A stretch of DNA of 64,000 nt from CAYQJS01 sp964417895 (GTDB lineage Bacteria; Chloroflexota; UBA6077; SHYK01). The DNA is taken from positions 1-64,000 of the forward strand of contig CAYQJS010000028.1 of NCBI GenBank assembly GCA_964417895.1, read 5' to 3'. Position numbers and translations under genes: made by a program. This document shows, in pieces, positions 24,885-33,720 of this stretch (the stretch's first letter is position 1; the number at the start of each line of letters is the position of its first letter). The notes below the pieces were generated by a model. That model was not told where the DNA came from. It did not search any database and worked only from the letters and a program-made list of their open reading frames with translations.

Positions 24885-26243
24885 TCACCCGATGCCGAGC
24901 ACCGCTCGTGCGATGTACAGGTACATGATCAGGCCGGTGCCATCGACCAGCGTGATGATCAGCGGCGCGGACACGACCGCGGGATCGAGGCCGATCCGGT
25001 TGAGCAGAAGCGGCAGCACGGCGGCGACGAACGCGGACCAGATGACAATAAATACGGCTGCCACGGCCACAGCGACAGCCACGGCCGGTTCGACGGCCAT
25101 GGTCTGGGCGCGGATGTACATGGCCGTCGCCATGACGATGGCAATGCTCGTTCCGACGATCATCTCGCGGCGCAGCACGCGCCAGGCATCCTCGAAGGCC
25201 ACCTCACCGACGGCCAGCGCGCGCACGACGGTGGTGACGATCTGGGAGCCAACGTTGCCGCCGGTGCCAATGAGCAACGGGATGAAAAATGTGAGCGCGA
25301 CCACCTGCTCGAGCGTATCGGCGAACGAATGCAGCACAGCGCTGGTAGCCGTCCCGGCCATGAAGAGGGCCATCAGCCAGACGACTCGCTTGCGGAAGAG
25401 CCCGCGAAGCGAGGCGGCCAGATACGGCTCGCGCAGCGGCTCCGAACCGCCGAGGCGTTCGATGTCCTCGGTGGCTTCTTCTTCCAGCACGTCCTGCACG
25501 TCGTCGGCGGTGATGACGCCAATCAAGCGCGAGTCGTCGTCGACCACAGGGATCGCCAGGAAGTTGTGTTCCATCACGACGCGTGCCGCCTGCTCCTGGT
25601 CGGCGCTCGCCGGGAGGCGGATCACTTGCCGGCGCATCACGTCGGCGATGCGCGCCTGCGGGTCGGCAATGACTAGATCGCGCAGGCTGACGACGCCCAG
25701 GAGGCGCTCCCGAGGATCTGTGACATACACGTAGTAGATGGTCTCGGCCTCGGGTGCCTGCGCTCGGATCAGCCGCATGGCCGCGGCTACCGTAATGCTG
25801 GGCGAGATGGAGACAAACTCCGGGGTCATCCTGCCGCCCGCGGTGTCCTGAGGGTAGGACATGAGCTCGCGGATCTCCTCGGCTTCGGATGCGCGCATCT
25901 CCGCCAGAATCCCCTCGGCCTCCGCCTGCTGTAGCTCCTCGACGACGTCCGTCGCGTCGTCCGGCTCCATCTCCTCGAGGATGTCCGCGGCTTCTGCCCG
26001 ACTGAAACGAACGATGAGACGTGCGGCCTCGGTCGGGTCCAGCTCGGCGACAGCGTCCGCTAACCGCTCGGTGCCCAGGTGGGGCTCAAGCTCGGATAGC
26101 TCAGCCGGACCCAGACGCACGAGAACCTCGGCCAGATCGACCGGAGAGAGGGCGACAGCCAGCACACCGGCCGCGGCAGCATCGCCGGACGCAATGAAGC
26201 GCCGGAGCCGCCGTATGTCGACCTGTGGGGAATGAAGGCGCAT
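24885..26243 (-). CDS. mgtE: MgtE-family Mg2+ transporter
   Basis: 452 residues with the full MgtE layout: N-terminal superhelical domain (about 1-130, LEEMEPDDATDVVEEL), two CBS domains (about 135-255) and five transmembrane segments (about 285-450) including FFIPLLIGTGGNVGSQ, the pore region. The CBS/N domains sense cytosolic Mg2+ and close the channel when it is high. ATG 26243 was chosen because AGAGGTG precedes it; an in-frame start at 26279 would add twelve residues. It is the first gene of an mgtE-corA operon and has an unusually long non-coding leader region upstream. Confidence 0.93.
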   Translation of the reverse strand: MRLHSPQVDIRRLRRFIASGDAAAAGVLAVALSPVDLAEVLVRLGPAELSELEPHLGTERLADAVAELDPTEAARLIVRFSRAEAADILEEMEPDDATDVVEELQQAEAEGILAEMRASEAEEIRELMSYPQDTAGGRMTPEFVSISPSITVAAAMRLIRAQAPEAETIYYVYVTDPRERLLGVVSLRDLVIADPQARIADVMRRQVIRLPASADQEQAARVVMEHNFLAIPVVDDDSRLIGVITADDVQDVLEEEATEDIERLGGSEPLREPYLAASLRGLFRKRVVWLMALFMAGTATSAVLHSFADTLEQVVALTFFIPLLIGTGGNVGSQIVTTVVRALAVGEVAFEDAWRVLRREMIVGTSIAIVMATAMYIRAQTMAVEPAVAVAVAVAAVFIVIWSAFVAAVLPLLLNRIGLDPAVVSAPLIITLVDGTGLIMYLYIARAVLGIG

Positions 26244-26500
26244 GTCGCACCTCTTCGCTGCGAGGGCCAGGCAAACCACTGGCGTCGAGCGGCGCGAGAC
26301 TCAGAGCGAGTCGAGAAGAAGCTCAGCCCGTAGGCGCGACGTGAGGGGGAAAGAGTGGGGGTTTAAGCCCGTCCGACGCTACTGCCCCAGGACGTGGCGC
26401 GCGGTCTCGCCTGCTGCGCTATTCGGTTGTCCTGAGGCTCGCGTTGACTGGGTAAGTCGTCCACTGACGTCCTATCTGGAGCCGGAGTTACCAACTCTAG
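26244..26500 (-). promoter_or_regulatory. Long mgtE leader, possible Mg2+-responsive RNA
   Basis: About 250 bp without a gene lies upstream of mgtE. On the minus strand it holds several complementary G/C-rich stretches and the segment GGCTCCAGATAGGAC, loosely like the GGCTCCTATACGGA core of M-box (ykoK) leaders. The resemblance is weak and I could not confirm the rest of the M-box. Treat it as a candidate leader only. Confidence 0.25.
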
Positions 26501-26518
26501 GGCCATTGTAGCTCCACG

Positions 26519-26645
26519 GAGTCCCAAGTCCCAAGTCCAGGTCTCAAGCCACCCAGCTGTCTGTCCCCTGGGATAAGGGCCATGAGAGCCCTGAGCGCCG
26601 CGCTCGCTCGACTTGACTTGGGACCCTGGACTTGGGACTTGGGGC
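26519..26645. repeat. Inverted AGTCCCA/ACTTGGG heptamer arrays downstream of aroC
   Basis: Units of AGTCCCA type at 26519-26545 face ACTTGGG/ACTTGGGA-type units at 26611-26645, about 65 bp apart. The same heptamer family is found inside the vWA gene at 39885-39995. The arrays lie between the aroC stop and the mgtE leader. Confidence 0.8.
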
Positions 26646-26650
26646 CCGCG

Positions 26651-27796
26651 TCAGACGAGAGCCGTCCAGCCGATCGCTGAGAGGAACCTCTGCATATTGG
26701 AGCGGGTTTCGGCGAGGCTGTCGCCGCCAAACTTTTCGAGGTACGCGTCGGCGAGAACCAGCGCCACCATCGCCTCGACGACCACCGCCGCCGCCGGAAC
26801 AGCGCAGATATCCGAGCGCTGGTACTCCATGACGGTCTCGACACCGGTGCGCATATCGACGGACGGCTGTGGCGTTACGGTCGTGGCGATAGGCTTCATG
26901 GCGGCCCGAACGACGATGGGCTCGCCGTTGGTAACACCACCCTCGGTTCCTCCGGCTCGGTTCGATGCGCGGATCGGGCGGCCCTCTCCCCATCGAATCG
27001 CGTCCTGGACCTGGGTTCCCGGGCGCGCGGCCGACGCGAAGCCGTCGCCGAGCTCGACGCCCTTGATGGCGTTGATGCTCATAACGGCCCCGGCGAGGCG
27101 CCCGTCGAGCTTGCGATCCCAGTGGACGAAGCTCCCGACCCCGGGCGCGAGGCCCCATGCCACCACCTCGACGACGCCACCGAGAGAGTCCCTGTCCTCC
27201 TTGGCCTGGTCGATGCGCGCGATCATGCGGGCGCTCGCCTCAGCGTCCGGGCAGCGGACCTCCGACTCCTCGGCGCGGCCGAATAGCTGCTCCCACGGCA
27301 GGTCAGGGACGGGCGCGGTTACGCCGCCAATGGCCACGACATGCGATCCGATCCGGATGCCCAGCGCGGAAAGCAACGCCTTGGCTATGCCAGCCGCCGC
27401 CACGCGCGCGGTGGTCTCCCGCGCGCTGGAGCGCTCCAGGACCAGGCGCATGTCGTTATGCTGGTACTTCAGCGCGCCCGACAGGTCGGCGTGCCCTGGC
27501 CGCGGGACGGTGATGGGCGGCAGGGTCTTATCCTTCCAATTCGCATAATCCTTGTTCTCGATGGTCAACGCGATAGGTGCGCCGGTCGTGAGGCCGCTCG
27601 TCACCCCCGCGGTGATATAGGCATAGTCCTGCTCGATGAGCATGCGGCCGCCGCGGCCGTACCCGCCCTGCCGCCGCCGCAGGTCCACGGCGATCTGCTC
27701 CTCGCTCACCGGCACCCCCGCCGGCATGCCTTCCACGATAATGGTCAGTCCGGGCCCGTGGGACTCGCCGGCCGTCAAGAAGCGAAGATTTGACAT
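26651..27796 (-). CDS. aroC: Chorismate synthase
   Basis: The last enzyme of the shikimate pathway, converting EPSP to chorismate with reduced FMN. The 381-residue chain has the family signatures FLTAGESHGPGL at the N terminus, RRRQGGYGRGGRM and RPGHADLSGALKY; SSARETTARVAAAGIAKA and the C-terminal RSNMQRFL region are also present. ATG 27796 follows GGGGGA at good spacing; a TTG four codons upstream is less likely. It is divergent from the type 2 IPP isomerase gene with a 57-bp gap, so the two promoters overlap. Confidence 0.96.
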   Translation of the reverse strand: MSNLRFLTAGESHGPGLTIIVEGMPAGVPVSEEQIAVDLRRRQGGYGRGGRMLIEQDYAYITAGVTSGLTTGAPIALTIENKDYANWKDKTLPPITVPRPGHADLSGALKYQHNDMRLVLERSSARETTARVAAAGIAKALLSALGIRIGSHVVAIGGVTAPVPDLPWEQLFGRAEESEVRCPDAEASARMIARIDQAKEDRDSLGGVVEVVAWGLAPGVGSFVHWDRKLDGRLAGAVMSINAIKGVELGDGFASAARPGTQVQDAIRWGEGRPIRASNRAGGTEGGVTNGEPIVVRAAMKPIATTVTPQPSVDMRTGVETVMEYQRSDICAVPAAAVVVEAMVALVLADAYLEKFGGDSLAETRSNMQRFLSAIGWTALV

Positions 27797-27853
27797 CGTG
27801 TCCCCCAATAAGCAGGGCGATTATAGCGTTGCATTCGTGCCGGGACTGCGCTA

Positions 27854-28948
27854 ATGGATGACATTCCTGCCCGCAAGGCCGACCACATCGACATCACGAC
27901 ACAGCAGGAGGTCTCCGCGTCTGTGTCTCCCGGATGGGACGATATCCACCTGGTCCACCAGTCCCTCCCGGAGATCGATCTGGCGGAAGTCGACCTGGGG
28001 ATCGAGCTGTTCGGCCACAGCCTGCGAGCGCCATTGATCATCGCCTCCATGACCGGCGGGCACGCCCGGGCGGAGGAGATCAACCGGCGTCTCGCCCGGG
28101 TTGCCCAGGAGTTCGGCCTTGGGATGGGCGTGGGCAGCCAGCGCGCCGCCGTCCGCCACCCGGAGCTGCTCGGTACCTACACGGTTGCGCGCGCCCAGGC
28201 GCCCGACGCGCTGCTCATCGCCAACGTGGGCGCCCCACAGCTTATTGACCAGGGACCTGAGGACGCCCTCACGACCGAGCAGATTGGCGGGCTGGTCGAG
28301 GCGATGCGGGCCGACGCGCTCGCCGTCCACCTCAACTATCTCCAGGAGGTGGTTCAGCCGGAGGGGGACACGCGTGCGCGAGGTTGCCTCGACGCCATTC
28401 GCAGGGTCTGCGCTGCGCTCCGAGTTCCGGTCATCGCTAAGGAGACCGGTGCCGGGATCAGTCGCGCGCAGGCGTTGTTGCTGAGAGAAACCGGGGTGGC
28501 GGGGCTGGACGTGGGCGGCGCAGGGGGCACGTCGTTCGCCCTCGTTGAGGCGCTGCGAGCGGCCGATCGCGACCTCGGGGCGGCCGCTCGCCTGGGACAG
28601 ATGCTGGCTGACTGGGGCCTTCCCACCGCTGTGTCGGTGGCGCAGTGCGTGGGTCTGGGACCGGCGGTCATCGCCACGGGCGGCGTGCGCAGCGGCCTCG
28701 ACGCGGCGAGGGCTCTCGCCCTGGGAGCCGACGCCGTGGGCGTCGCCCGCCCAATGCTCACCGCGGCCCTCGCTGGCTATGACACGCTCCGTGACTACGT
28801 GGCCGAGTTCCTCCAGGCCCTGCGCGTGGTCCTCTTCCTGACTGGTGCGCGCACCGTGCCGGAGCTGCGGCGGCGGGGCAGCGTCATCACGGGGCGCACT
28901 GGCGAGTGGCTCAGTGCGCTCGCCGCCGCGGAACAACATGGATCTTGA
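27854..28948 (+). CDS. fni: Type 2 isopentenyl-diphosphate delta-isomerase
   Basis: This FMN- and NADPH-dependent enzyme interconverts IPP and DMAPP. The 364-residue protein shows the N-terminal RKADHIDI, FMN-binding SMTGGHARAEEINRRLA and GMGVGSQRAA, the substrate loop HLNYLQEVVQPEGD, and the phosphate-binding regions DVGGAGGTSFALVE and ATGGVRSGLDAARALALGADAVG. Its 3' end overlaps the convergent 84-residue gene by 38 bases. Type 2 isomerases are typical of archaea, Firmicutes, cyanobacteria and Chloroflexota, consistent with the taxonomic guess. Confidence 0.95.
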   Translation: MDDIPARKADHIDITTQQEVSASVSPGWDDIHLVHQSLPEIDLAEVDLGIELFGHSLRAPLIIASMTGGHARAEEINRRLARVAQEFGLGMGVGSQRAAVRHPELLGTYTVARAQAPDALLIANVGAPQLIDQGPEDALTTEQIGGLVEAMRADALAVHLNYLQEVVQPEGDTRARGCLDAIRRVCAALRVPVIAKETGAGISRAQALLLRETGVAGLDVGGAGGTSFALVEALRAADRDLGAAARLGQMLADWGLPTAVSVAQCVGLGPAVIATGGVRSGLDAARALALGADAVGVARPMLTAALAGYDTLRDYVAEFLQALRVVLFLTGARTVPELRRRGSVITGRTGEWLSALAAAEQHGS

Positions 28949-29165
28949 CACTTCCCGCGATGAGCGCATCGAGGCCGCGTTCGGCGACGAGGTCCTGCAC
29001 TTCGAAGTCCTGGCGGGCGTCGGTACTGGCGTCCAGGTAAATCCGCTGGTCCGGCCCTACGCGCACCCTGAACGTCGCCTCGGGAAAGGCGGCCCGAATT
29101 CGCTGTTGGAAGTCGGCCACCAGCCGGGTTGCTTCGGCGTTGAGCGGGGGCGTCGACTCCTTCAT
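28911..29165 (-). CDS. Small protein paired with a HEPN gene (possible antitoxin partner)
   Basis: 84 residues, no recognised domain by eye; it has an alpha/beta pattern with FRVRVGPDQRIYLDASTD in the middle and ends KIHVVPRRRAH. It lacks the GSxxRG motif of MNT nucleotidyltransferases, so it is not the classical HEPN partner. The ATG overlaps the HEPN stop as TGATG, which implies tight co-expression. Its 3' end runs 38 bases into the convergent fni gene. A partner or antitoxin role is inferred from context only. Confidence 0.6.
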   Translation of the reverse strand: MKESTPPLNAEATRLVADFQQRIRAAFPEATFRVRVGPDQRIYLDASTDARQDFEVQDLVAERGLDALIAGSVKIHVVPRRRAH

Positions 29166-29569
29166 CAGGGGCCCACGCGGCCGGCCACGACCTGTACGAA
29201 CGCGCGTGCACGCCGCAGGGCTTCGGTGGCGGTCTCCGCGTCGATGGGATCCGGCTCGTAGTCCGCCTTCAGCCGCTCATCGAAGATGGCCTTCAGCGTG
29301 GCCCGCATGGAGCGAGGATAGCGCCGGAGCTCATCGATAAGGAGCGCGGCAAAACGGGACTGTACCATGTCGTGGGGCCAGTAGTTCTCCGGGATGGTCG
29401 CAACACCCTCTGCGACCAGTGCGGCGACCGCGGCCTGGTAGCACGCGTAGTAGGCTCGGCTCACGGCGTTGTTGTAGAGGGAGTTGGCAAGCTCCAACTC
29501 CGCTCCGGTGAGCGTTGCCCTCGCCTTCGCAAGGTACGCACCGCTCGTCGGCGGCTGACCTCCGGCCAT
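29165..29569 (-). CDS. HEPN-domain protein
   Basis: A 134-residue all-helical protein. AYLAKARATLTGAELELANS followed by AVSRAYYACYQAAVAAL is the HEPN opening. A C-terminal RLKADYEPDPIDAETATEAL matches the R-x2-ADY ending of the PF05168-type group. HEPN proteins are often RNases or toxins partnered with a small neighbour. The RNase motif Rx4-6H is not evident in this C-terminal region, so catalysis is uncertain. ATG 29569 gives the right domain length; the longer frame to 29773 adds low-complexity residues. Co-translated with the 84-residue gene. Confidence 0.78.
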   Translation of the reverse strand: MAGGQPPTSGAYLAKARATLTGAELELANSLYNNAVSRAYYACYQAAVAALVAEGVATIPENYWPHDMVQSRFAALLIDELRRYPRSMRATLKAIFDERLKADYEPDPIDAETATEALRRARAFVQVVAGRVGP

Positions 29570-29691
29570 TCCCGGCGCCTGAGCGCCGGTCCGGTCCGCC
29601 ACTGTTGGCCCCCGTGCGGCACGAACCCCGCTGGATGTGGGTTGTGGCCGCGTCCCGCGGGATTCACTGGATACTAACAAACGGAGGCCGC

Positions 29692-29826
29692 ATGAGGAGA
29701 AATCTGCCTGCAACCCCAACCGGGCCGTTGCGGGCCATGCAAGCCCCTGACTGGAGCGCGCCCGACGCCTCAATACGAACCCTGTGGGAGTTGCCGGAAG
29801 CGCTCGTCACGCTATGGGGCCGCTAG
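29692..29826 (+). CDS. Candidate 44-residue small protein
   Basis: A short frame starts at ATG 29692 directly after a strong ribosome binding site (ACGGAGGCCGC) and ends at 29826. It encodes no known domain; it is Pro/Trp/Leu-containing and ends LVTLWGR. It is divergent from the HEPN gene and touches the 3' end of the Lon-N gene. Support is only the ribosome binding site and position; it may be a leader or chance frame. Confidence 0.3.
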   Translation: MRRNLPATPTGPLRAMQAPDWSAPDASIRTLWELPEALVTLWGR

Positions 29827-30476
29827 TTGCGGGAGAATGGGCCGAGACCGCCTTTGCGCTGCTGCAAGAGCGCGTCCAACGTCCCGATCTCACGCCCGAG
29901 GATTGCCTTCTCCAGATCCAGGCGCTGAGCCGTAGAGGTGGTCTCGAGCAGCCGCTGTCGCTCTGGATTATGGATGCGCAGCGTTCCCCCAACGACGTAG
30001 GACATTTCCTCGGCGTTATCGGGGAGCTGGATCGGGGTCAGGTCCTGCTCCAACGCGGCCTGGACCAACGCCACGTAGCGCCGAGCGAGCGCTGCGACCT
30101 CATTGATGAGGCCCGCGCTCTCGCCGCTCGTCGCCCGGTCGTCGACCAACGGCTCGACGTCCCCCACGATGTACGGCTTCTTCGCTGTCGAGTACCCCAC
30201 TAGACGGAAACGGCGTGTGCCCACGGTCACGATGTTCATCCGGCCGTCCTGCATTCGGTCGAGGCCCACGATGCGCGCCATCGTGCCGACGTCGAAGGGC
30301 GTGGCAGCCTCACCAACCTCAGTGCCCTCCTTAATCAAAACGACACCAAAGGGCGTTTCATTCTCTGAGCAGAATCCGATCATCTCGCGATATCGGGGCT
30401 CGAAGATGTGAAGCGGGAGGGGCATACCTGGGAAGAGCACGGTATTCAAGGGGAAAAGGGGCAGCTCCTCTGCCAT
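29823..30476 (-). CDS. Lon N-terminal (LON substrate-binding) domain protein
   Basis: 217 residues that match the N-domain of Lon protease without ATPase or protease parts: LPLFPLNTVLFPGMPLPLHI at the N terminus, FEPRYREMI and GVVLIKEGTEVG follow. Such stand-alone proteins are common in bacteria; their role is not established, with proposals including substrate selection for proteolysis. A good GGGAGG site precedes ATG 30476. It is divergent from the sigma factor gene at 30569. Confidence 0.9.
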   Translation of the reverse strand: MAEELPLFPLNTVLFPGMPLPLHIFEPRYREMIGFCSENETPFGVVLIKEGTEVGEAATPFDVGTMARIVGLDRMQDGRMNIVTVGTRRFRLVGYSTAKKPYIVGDVEPLVDDRATSGESAGLINEVAALARRYVALVQAALEQDLTPIQLPDNAEEMSYVVGGTLRIHNPERQRLLETTSTAQRLDLEKAILGREIGTLDALLQQRKGGLGPFSRN

Positions 30477-30568
30477 GGGAGCCTCCCGATCTGTAGTCTG
30501 CGTGCAATTCTACTCGGCTGTTGTGGGGGCGGGAAGACTCGCGGTGGTATCGTATGGGCGGAGCCAAA

Positions 30569-31198
30569 ATGAGGAATGACCCACGGGGCGCGGCACCCAC
30601 GGCGTCAGAGGAGGCCGCGCCAGGCCCTGTCTCGGATCTCGGGTTCAGCGAGGGCGAGGCGCTAGGGCACCTGGACGCTCTCTATCGCACTGCTCTGCGC
30701 CTGACTCGCAATCCGGCGGACGCGGAGGACCTGGTCCAGGAGACGTATCTCCGCGCCTTCCGCTTCAGGGATCGGTTCGCGGCCAACTCCAACCTGCGCG
30801 CCTGGCTCTTCAAGATCCTGAGCAACGCCGCCATCAGCCGATTCCGTCACACGAGCCACGAGTCCGCGGACACGTCACTCGACGATATGCCTGAGGCTGA
30901 TCTCTATTCGCGCGCCGTGGCGGATGGAGGCCTGGAGGCGAGCGCTGAGGATGAGCTGCTCAGCGCTGTGCTGGACGTCGACGTCCGACGGGCGTTGGAA
31001 GAGCTGCCCGAACCGTTTCGCCTCGCGGTCGTGCTATCCGACGTGGAAGGATTCGCCTACAAGGAGATCGCGGACATGCTGGACGTGCCGTTGGGTACGG
31101 TCATGTCCCGGCTGTTTCGCGGTCGGCGCATCCTGCGGCGTCAACTCGCCGAGGCAGCGCGGCCGGCTCTGCGCCGGCCCGGAGGAGCCGTAGCATGA
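30569..31198 (+). CDS. ECF RNA polymerase sigma factor, SigR/RpoE-like
   Basis: A 209-residue group-4 sigma factor. Region 2 includes ADAEDLVQETYLRAFRFRDRF and NLRAWLFKILSN; region 4 has ALEELPEPFRLAVVLSDVEGFAYKEIADML and GTVMSRLFRGRRILR, the helix-turn-helix. The pattern is close to SigR/RpoE-like sigma factors that answer thiol-oxidative stress. ATG 30569 was preferred (GGCGGAG upstream); starts at 30521 or 30554 would add up to 16 residues. Its stop overlaps the anti-sigma gene by four bases (ATGA), a classic sigma/anti-sigma pair. Confidence 0.93.
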   Translation: MRNDPRGAAPTASEEAAPGPVSDLGFSEGEALGHLDALYRTALRLTRNPADAEDLVQETYLRAFRFRDRFAANSNLRAWLFKILSNAAISRFRHTSHESADTSLDDMPEADLYSRAVADGGLEASAEDELLSAVLDVDVRRALEELPEPFRLAVVLSDVEGFAYKEIADMLDVPLGTVMSRLFRGRRILRRQLAEAARPALRRPGGAVA

Positions 31199-31425
31199 AC
31201 TGCGACGAGATGATTCCCCTGCTCGAGCAATATGTCGATCGCGAGCTAAGCAGCGCCGAGGCGAAAGAGGTGCAGGCACATCTCGACAATTGCCCGCCTT
31301 GCTTGCACATCTTCCACTTCGAGACGGCCGTGCGGCGGCTGGTCCGGCGCGCCTGCAGCGAGTCAGCTCCTCCATCGCTGCGCGACCGAATCGTGGGTGG
31401 GCTCCACAGGGAATCGGCCCCGTAG
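31195..31425 (+). CDS. Zinc-binding anti-sigma factor (ZAS, RsrA-like)
   Basis: A 76-residue soluble protein with the ZAS signature H-x3-C-x2-C (HLDNCPPC) and an upstream cysteine (MNCDEM). In the RsrA family these residues bind zinc; oxidation forms a disulfide, zinc leaves and the sigma factor is released. It is translationally coupled to the ECF sigma gene, which it is expected to inhibit. No transmembrane helix is visible, in keeping with a cytoplasmic redox sensor. Confidence 0.9.
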   Translation: MNCDEMIPLLEQYVDRELSSAEAKEVQAHLDNCPPCLHIFHFETAVRRLVRRACSESAPPSLRDRIVGGLHRESAP

Positions 31426-31432
31426 CTCGGGA

Positions 31433-32453
31433 TCACATGGCAGTGGGCACGTCGAAGTAGCGCAAGAGAGCTGGCTCGATAAAGCCCAGGATCTCAGCGA
31501 TCAGATCACCCTCGATCCTCAACGTCATGAGCCCGAAGGGCCGGAAATCCTCCGAGCCAGGGTCGCGGTGGTAGACGGCGAAAGCCGGCCGCCGATTGGC
31601 TCGAGTTGGGTACACGCGCAGCCGACCGCGCCACTCCGGGGACATCGGGTTGCGAGCCAGGAACTCCGCGACCGCCGAACGACCGAGGTACCACGAGGGA
31701 ATCGGAGGCATGCTCAGCGTTGCGTCCTCTTTCAGGAGCGCGGCGATGCCCTGTACGTCGGCCGCCTCCCAGGCCCGAAGGTATCGATCGGCCACCGCTC
31801 TCTCCGCGTCACCGGAGGCAATCCCGTCGATGAAGCTGTCCGCTCCGTCAGGAAGCTGACGCCGCATCGCCGTGCGAGCGCGCTGTAGTCCGCTGTTCAC
31901 GGAGGCGACGCTGGTCTCCAGAAGCGCGGCGGTCTCCGAGGCGCTCCAGCTCAGCGCGTCCCGCAGCAGCAAGATGGCGCGCTGCCGAGGCGGCAGGCAT
32001 TGCACAGCCGCAAGGAACGCGAGCTCTACGCTTTCCCTGGCGTCATAGCGAGCCTCAGGCGCCGCGTTCTCGTCCAACGGGTCCAGGAGGCTGTCAGGGT
32101 ACGGCTCGAGCCAGAGCACTTCGGGCGGTGGAGGGGCGTCGGGAAGGGTGGGGTTGCTTGGCGGACCGTAGGCCACGACAAGCATTCGCCTGGAGCGGCT
32201 GCGAAGCGCATCAAGGCAAACGTGGGTGGCGACGGCGTAGAGCCATATCCGGATGGAGGAGCGCCCTTCGAAGGTCTCCCTGTTCTTCCAGGCCCTGAGG
32301 ACAAGTCTCCTGGACGAGGTCCTCGGAGTCCTGGATGGACCCGAGCATTCGATAGCAATGCAGCTGCAGTTCGGGTCGATGCTGCTCGACGAGCCTCTGG
32401 AATGCGTGGTCGTCGCCGATCGAGAGCCCGGTGTCCAGTCCTGTTGTCGCCAT
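31433..32453 (-). pseudogene. ECF sigma factor with SnoaL-like C terminus, broken by a frameshift
   Basis: Region 2 (DDHAFQRLVEQHRPELQLHC, RMLGSIQDSEDLVQET) lies in one frame from about 32453. The rest (LRAWKNRETFEGRSSIRIWL, WLEPYPDSLLD, CLPPRQRAILLLRDALSWSA, then a SnoaL/NTF2-like domain) lies in another frame ending at 31433. One extra base near 32300-32304, just after DLVQET, explains the break: removing it restores the family sequence E-T-F-L-R-A-W. The WLEPYPD linker and SnoaL domain match the TIGR02960/SigG-like ECF group. It may be a genuine pseudogene or a sequencing error. An upstream in-frame ATG at 32480 is an alternative start. Confidence 0.8.
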
Positions 32454-32633
32454 CCCACTGTTCCCGGTAGTCGGCCCCATCTGTTGCCGACGGGTGAGAG
32501 TCCGTGGAAACCGCATTCTAGCACTGAGGTTTTGCCCCACCCCGCCCGAGGAGTTTTCGAACCCTCGGACGTCTCTATTTGTGAGGGCGTGAGGCACCCA
32601 CGCCTCCTCCTCAATCCAGCGTCAGGAGGGCAC

Positions 32634-33161
32634 GTGGCCGGCAATGCGATACTTCGGGAACAGCTCCAGGGCGCGGGCTCGCGGCTCGAGGGCACGATGG
32701 ATGGAATAACGCCAGAACAGGCCCACTGGCAGCCGACCGGCACCGCGCATTCTATCGGCGCCAACTACGCGCACGCGGTCCTGAGCGTAGACATGACCGT
32801 GCACGCACTCTTGCAGGGCGCGCCGCAACTGGCAGCCAGTGATTGTGCGACGAGGACCGGGCTCAGCGAGCTACCCCCAGGACACGGGGCGCCCGGCCCC
32901 TGGCGTGAATGGGCTGAACGAGTACACGTCGATCTCCCAGCGTTACGCGCGTTCGGCCAGGCGGCCTTCGCGGCGGCCGATGCCTATCTCGCGTCGCTGG
33001 ACGAAGCGTCGCTGGATCGGCCTGTCGATCTCTCTGCGTTGGGATTCGGCCAACCAACGGTCGCGTGGATTCTGGGGACCCTGATCCAGAACGTCAACCT
33101 GCACTGTGGCGAGATTTCGTGCCTGAAGGGGCTGCAAGGGCTGCGTGGTTATCCCGTTTGA
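32634..33161 (+). CDS. DinB-family protein
   Basis: About 175 residues from a GTG at 32634 that follows AGGAGGG. The start of the four-helix DinB fold is clear (ILREQLQGAGSRLEGTMDGI, TPEQAHWQPTG). The metal-site histidine pattern is partly visible: ANYAHAVLSVDM and NVNLHCGEISCLKG, though the first helix has H in a shifted position. DinB proteins are often metal-dependent thiol-transferases (mycothiol or bacillithiol) or function unknown. It lies just upstream of the TfoX-like gene. Confidence 0.82.
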   Translation: MAGNAILREQLQGAGSRLEGTMDGITPEQAHWQPTGTAHSIGANYAHAVLSVDMTVHALLQGAPQLAASDCATRTGLSELPPGHGAPGPWREWAERVHVDLPALRAFGQAAFAAADAYLASLDEASLDRPVDLSALGFGQPTVAWILGTLIQNVNLHCGEISCLKGLQGLRGYPV

Positions 33162-33198
33162 GCACTGGGGTCTGCGGTGGTGACCGCCTGAAAAGACC

Positions 33199-33567
33199 AT
33201 GAGCTATGACGAGGCGCTCGCGGAGCGGATTCGGAAGGCCCTTGAACACCGCAGGGGCGTGACCGAGAAGAAGATGTTCGGAGGGCTCGCCTTCCTCCTC
33301 GACGGGAGCATGTTCTGCGGCATCGTCAAGGACGAGCTCATGGTTCGGGTCGGGCCGGCTCGCTACGAGGAGTCGCTGGCTGAGGCGCACGTTCGACCGA
33401 TGGACTTCACAGGGAGGCCTGCGAGAGGATACGTGTTCGTTGCGCCGCCTGGGTTCGGGGGTGACAACGACCTCGAGAAGTGGATCAGCAGGGGAGCCGA
33501 CTTCGTCTCAGCACTGCCGTCGAAGGCGGCGCCAGGGGCGAGCCGCAGGCGCGAGCGCAAGCGTTGA
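33199..33567 (+). CDS. TfoX N-terminal domain protein
   Basis: 122 residues with the TfoX/Sxy N-domain: VTEKKMFGGLAFLLDGSMFC, DELMVRVGPARYEESLA and PMDFTGRPARGYVFV. Full TfoX proteins of gamma-proteobacteria control competence, but stand-alone N-domains of this kind are widespread and of unknown role. The C terminus is basic (SRRRERKR). It follows the DinB gene by 37 bp and is probably co-transcribed. Confidence 0.9.
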   Translation: MSYDEALAERIRKALEHRRGVTEKKMFGGLAFLLDGSMFCGIVKDELMVRVGPARYEESLAEAHVRPMDFTGRPARGYVFVAPPGFGGDNDLEKWISRGADFVSALPSKAAPGASRRRERKR

Positions 33568-33720
33568 GCACCCAGCGGGTGGACTCGTGCCAGGCCATCC
33601 GCAGCCACTGACCTCGGTGCCGAGCTAAACGCTCCGAGTCGTCGCCGGCGCGATGTCCGCGGCCTACGCGACCACCCGCCCCGCGAAGGGAGGCGCGAAA
33701 CTACGATGCCCGAGTTCCGT

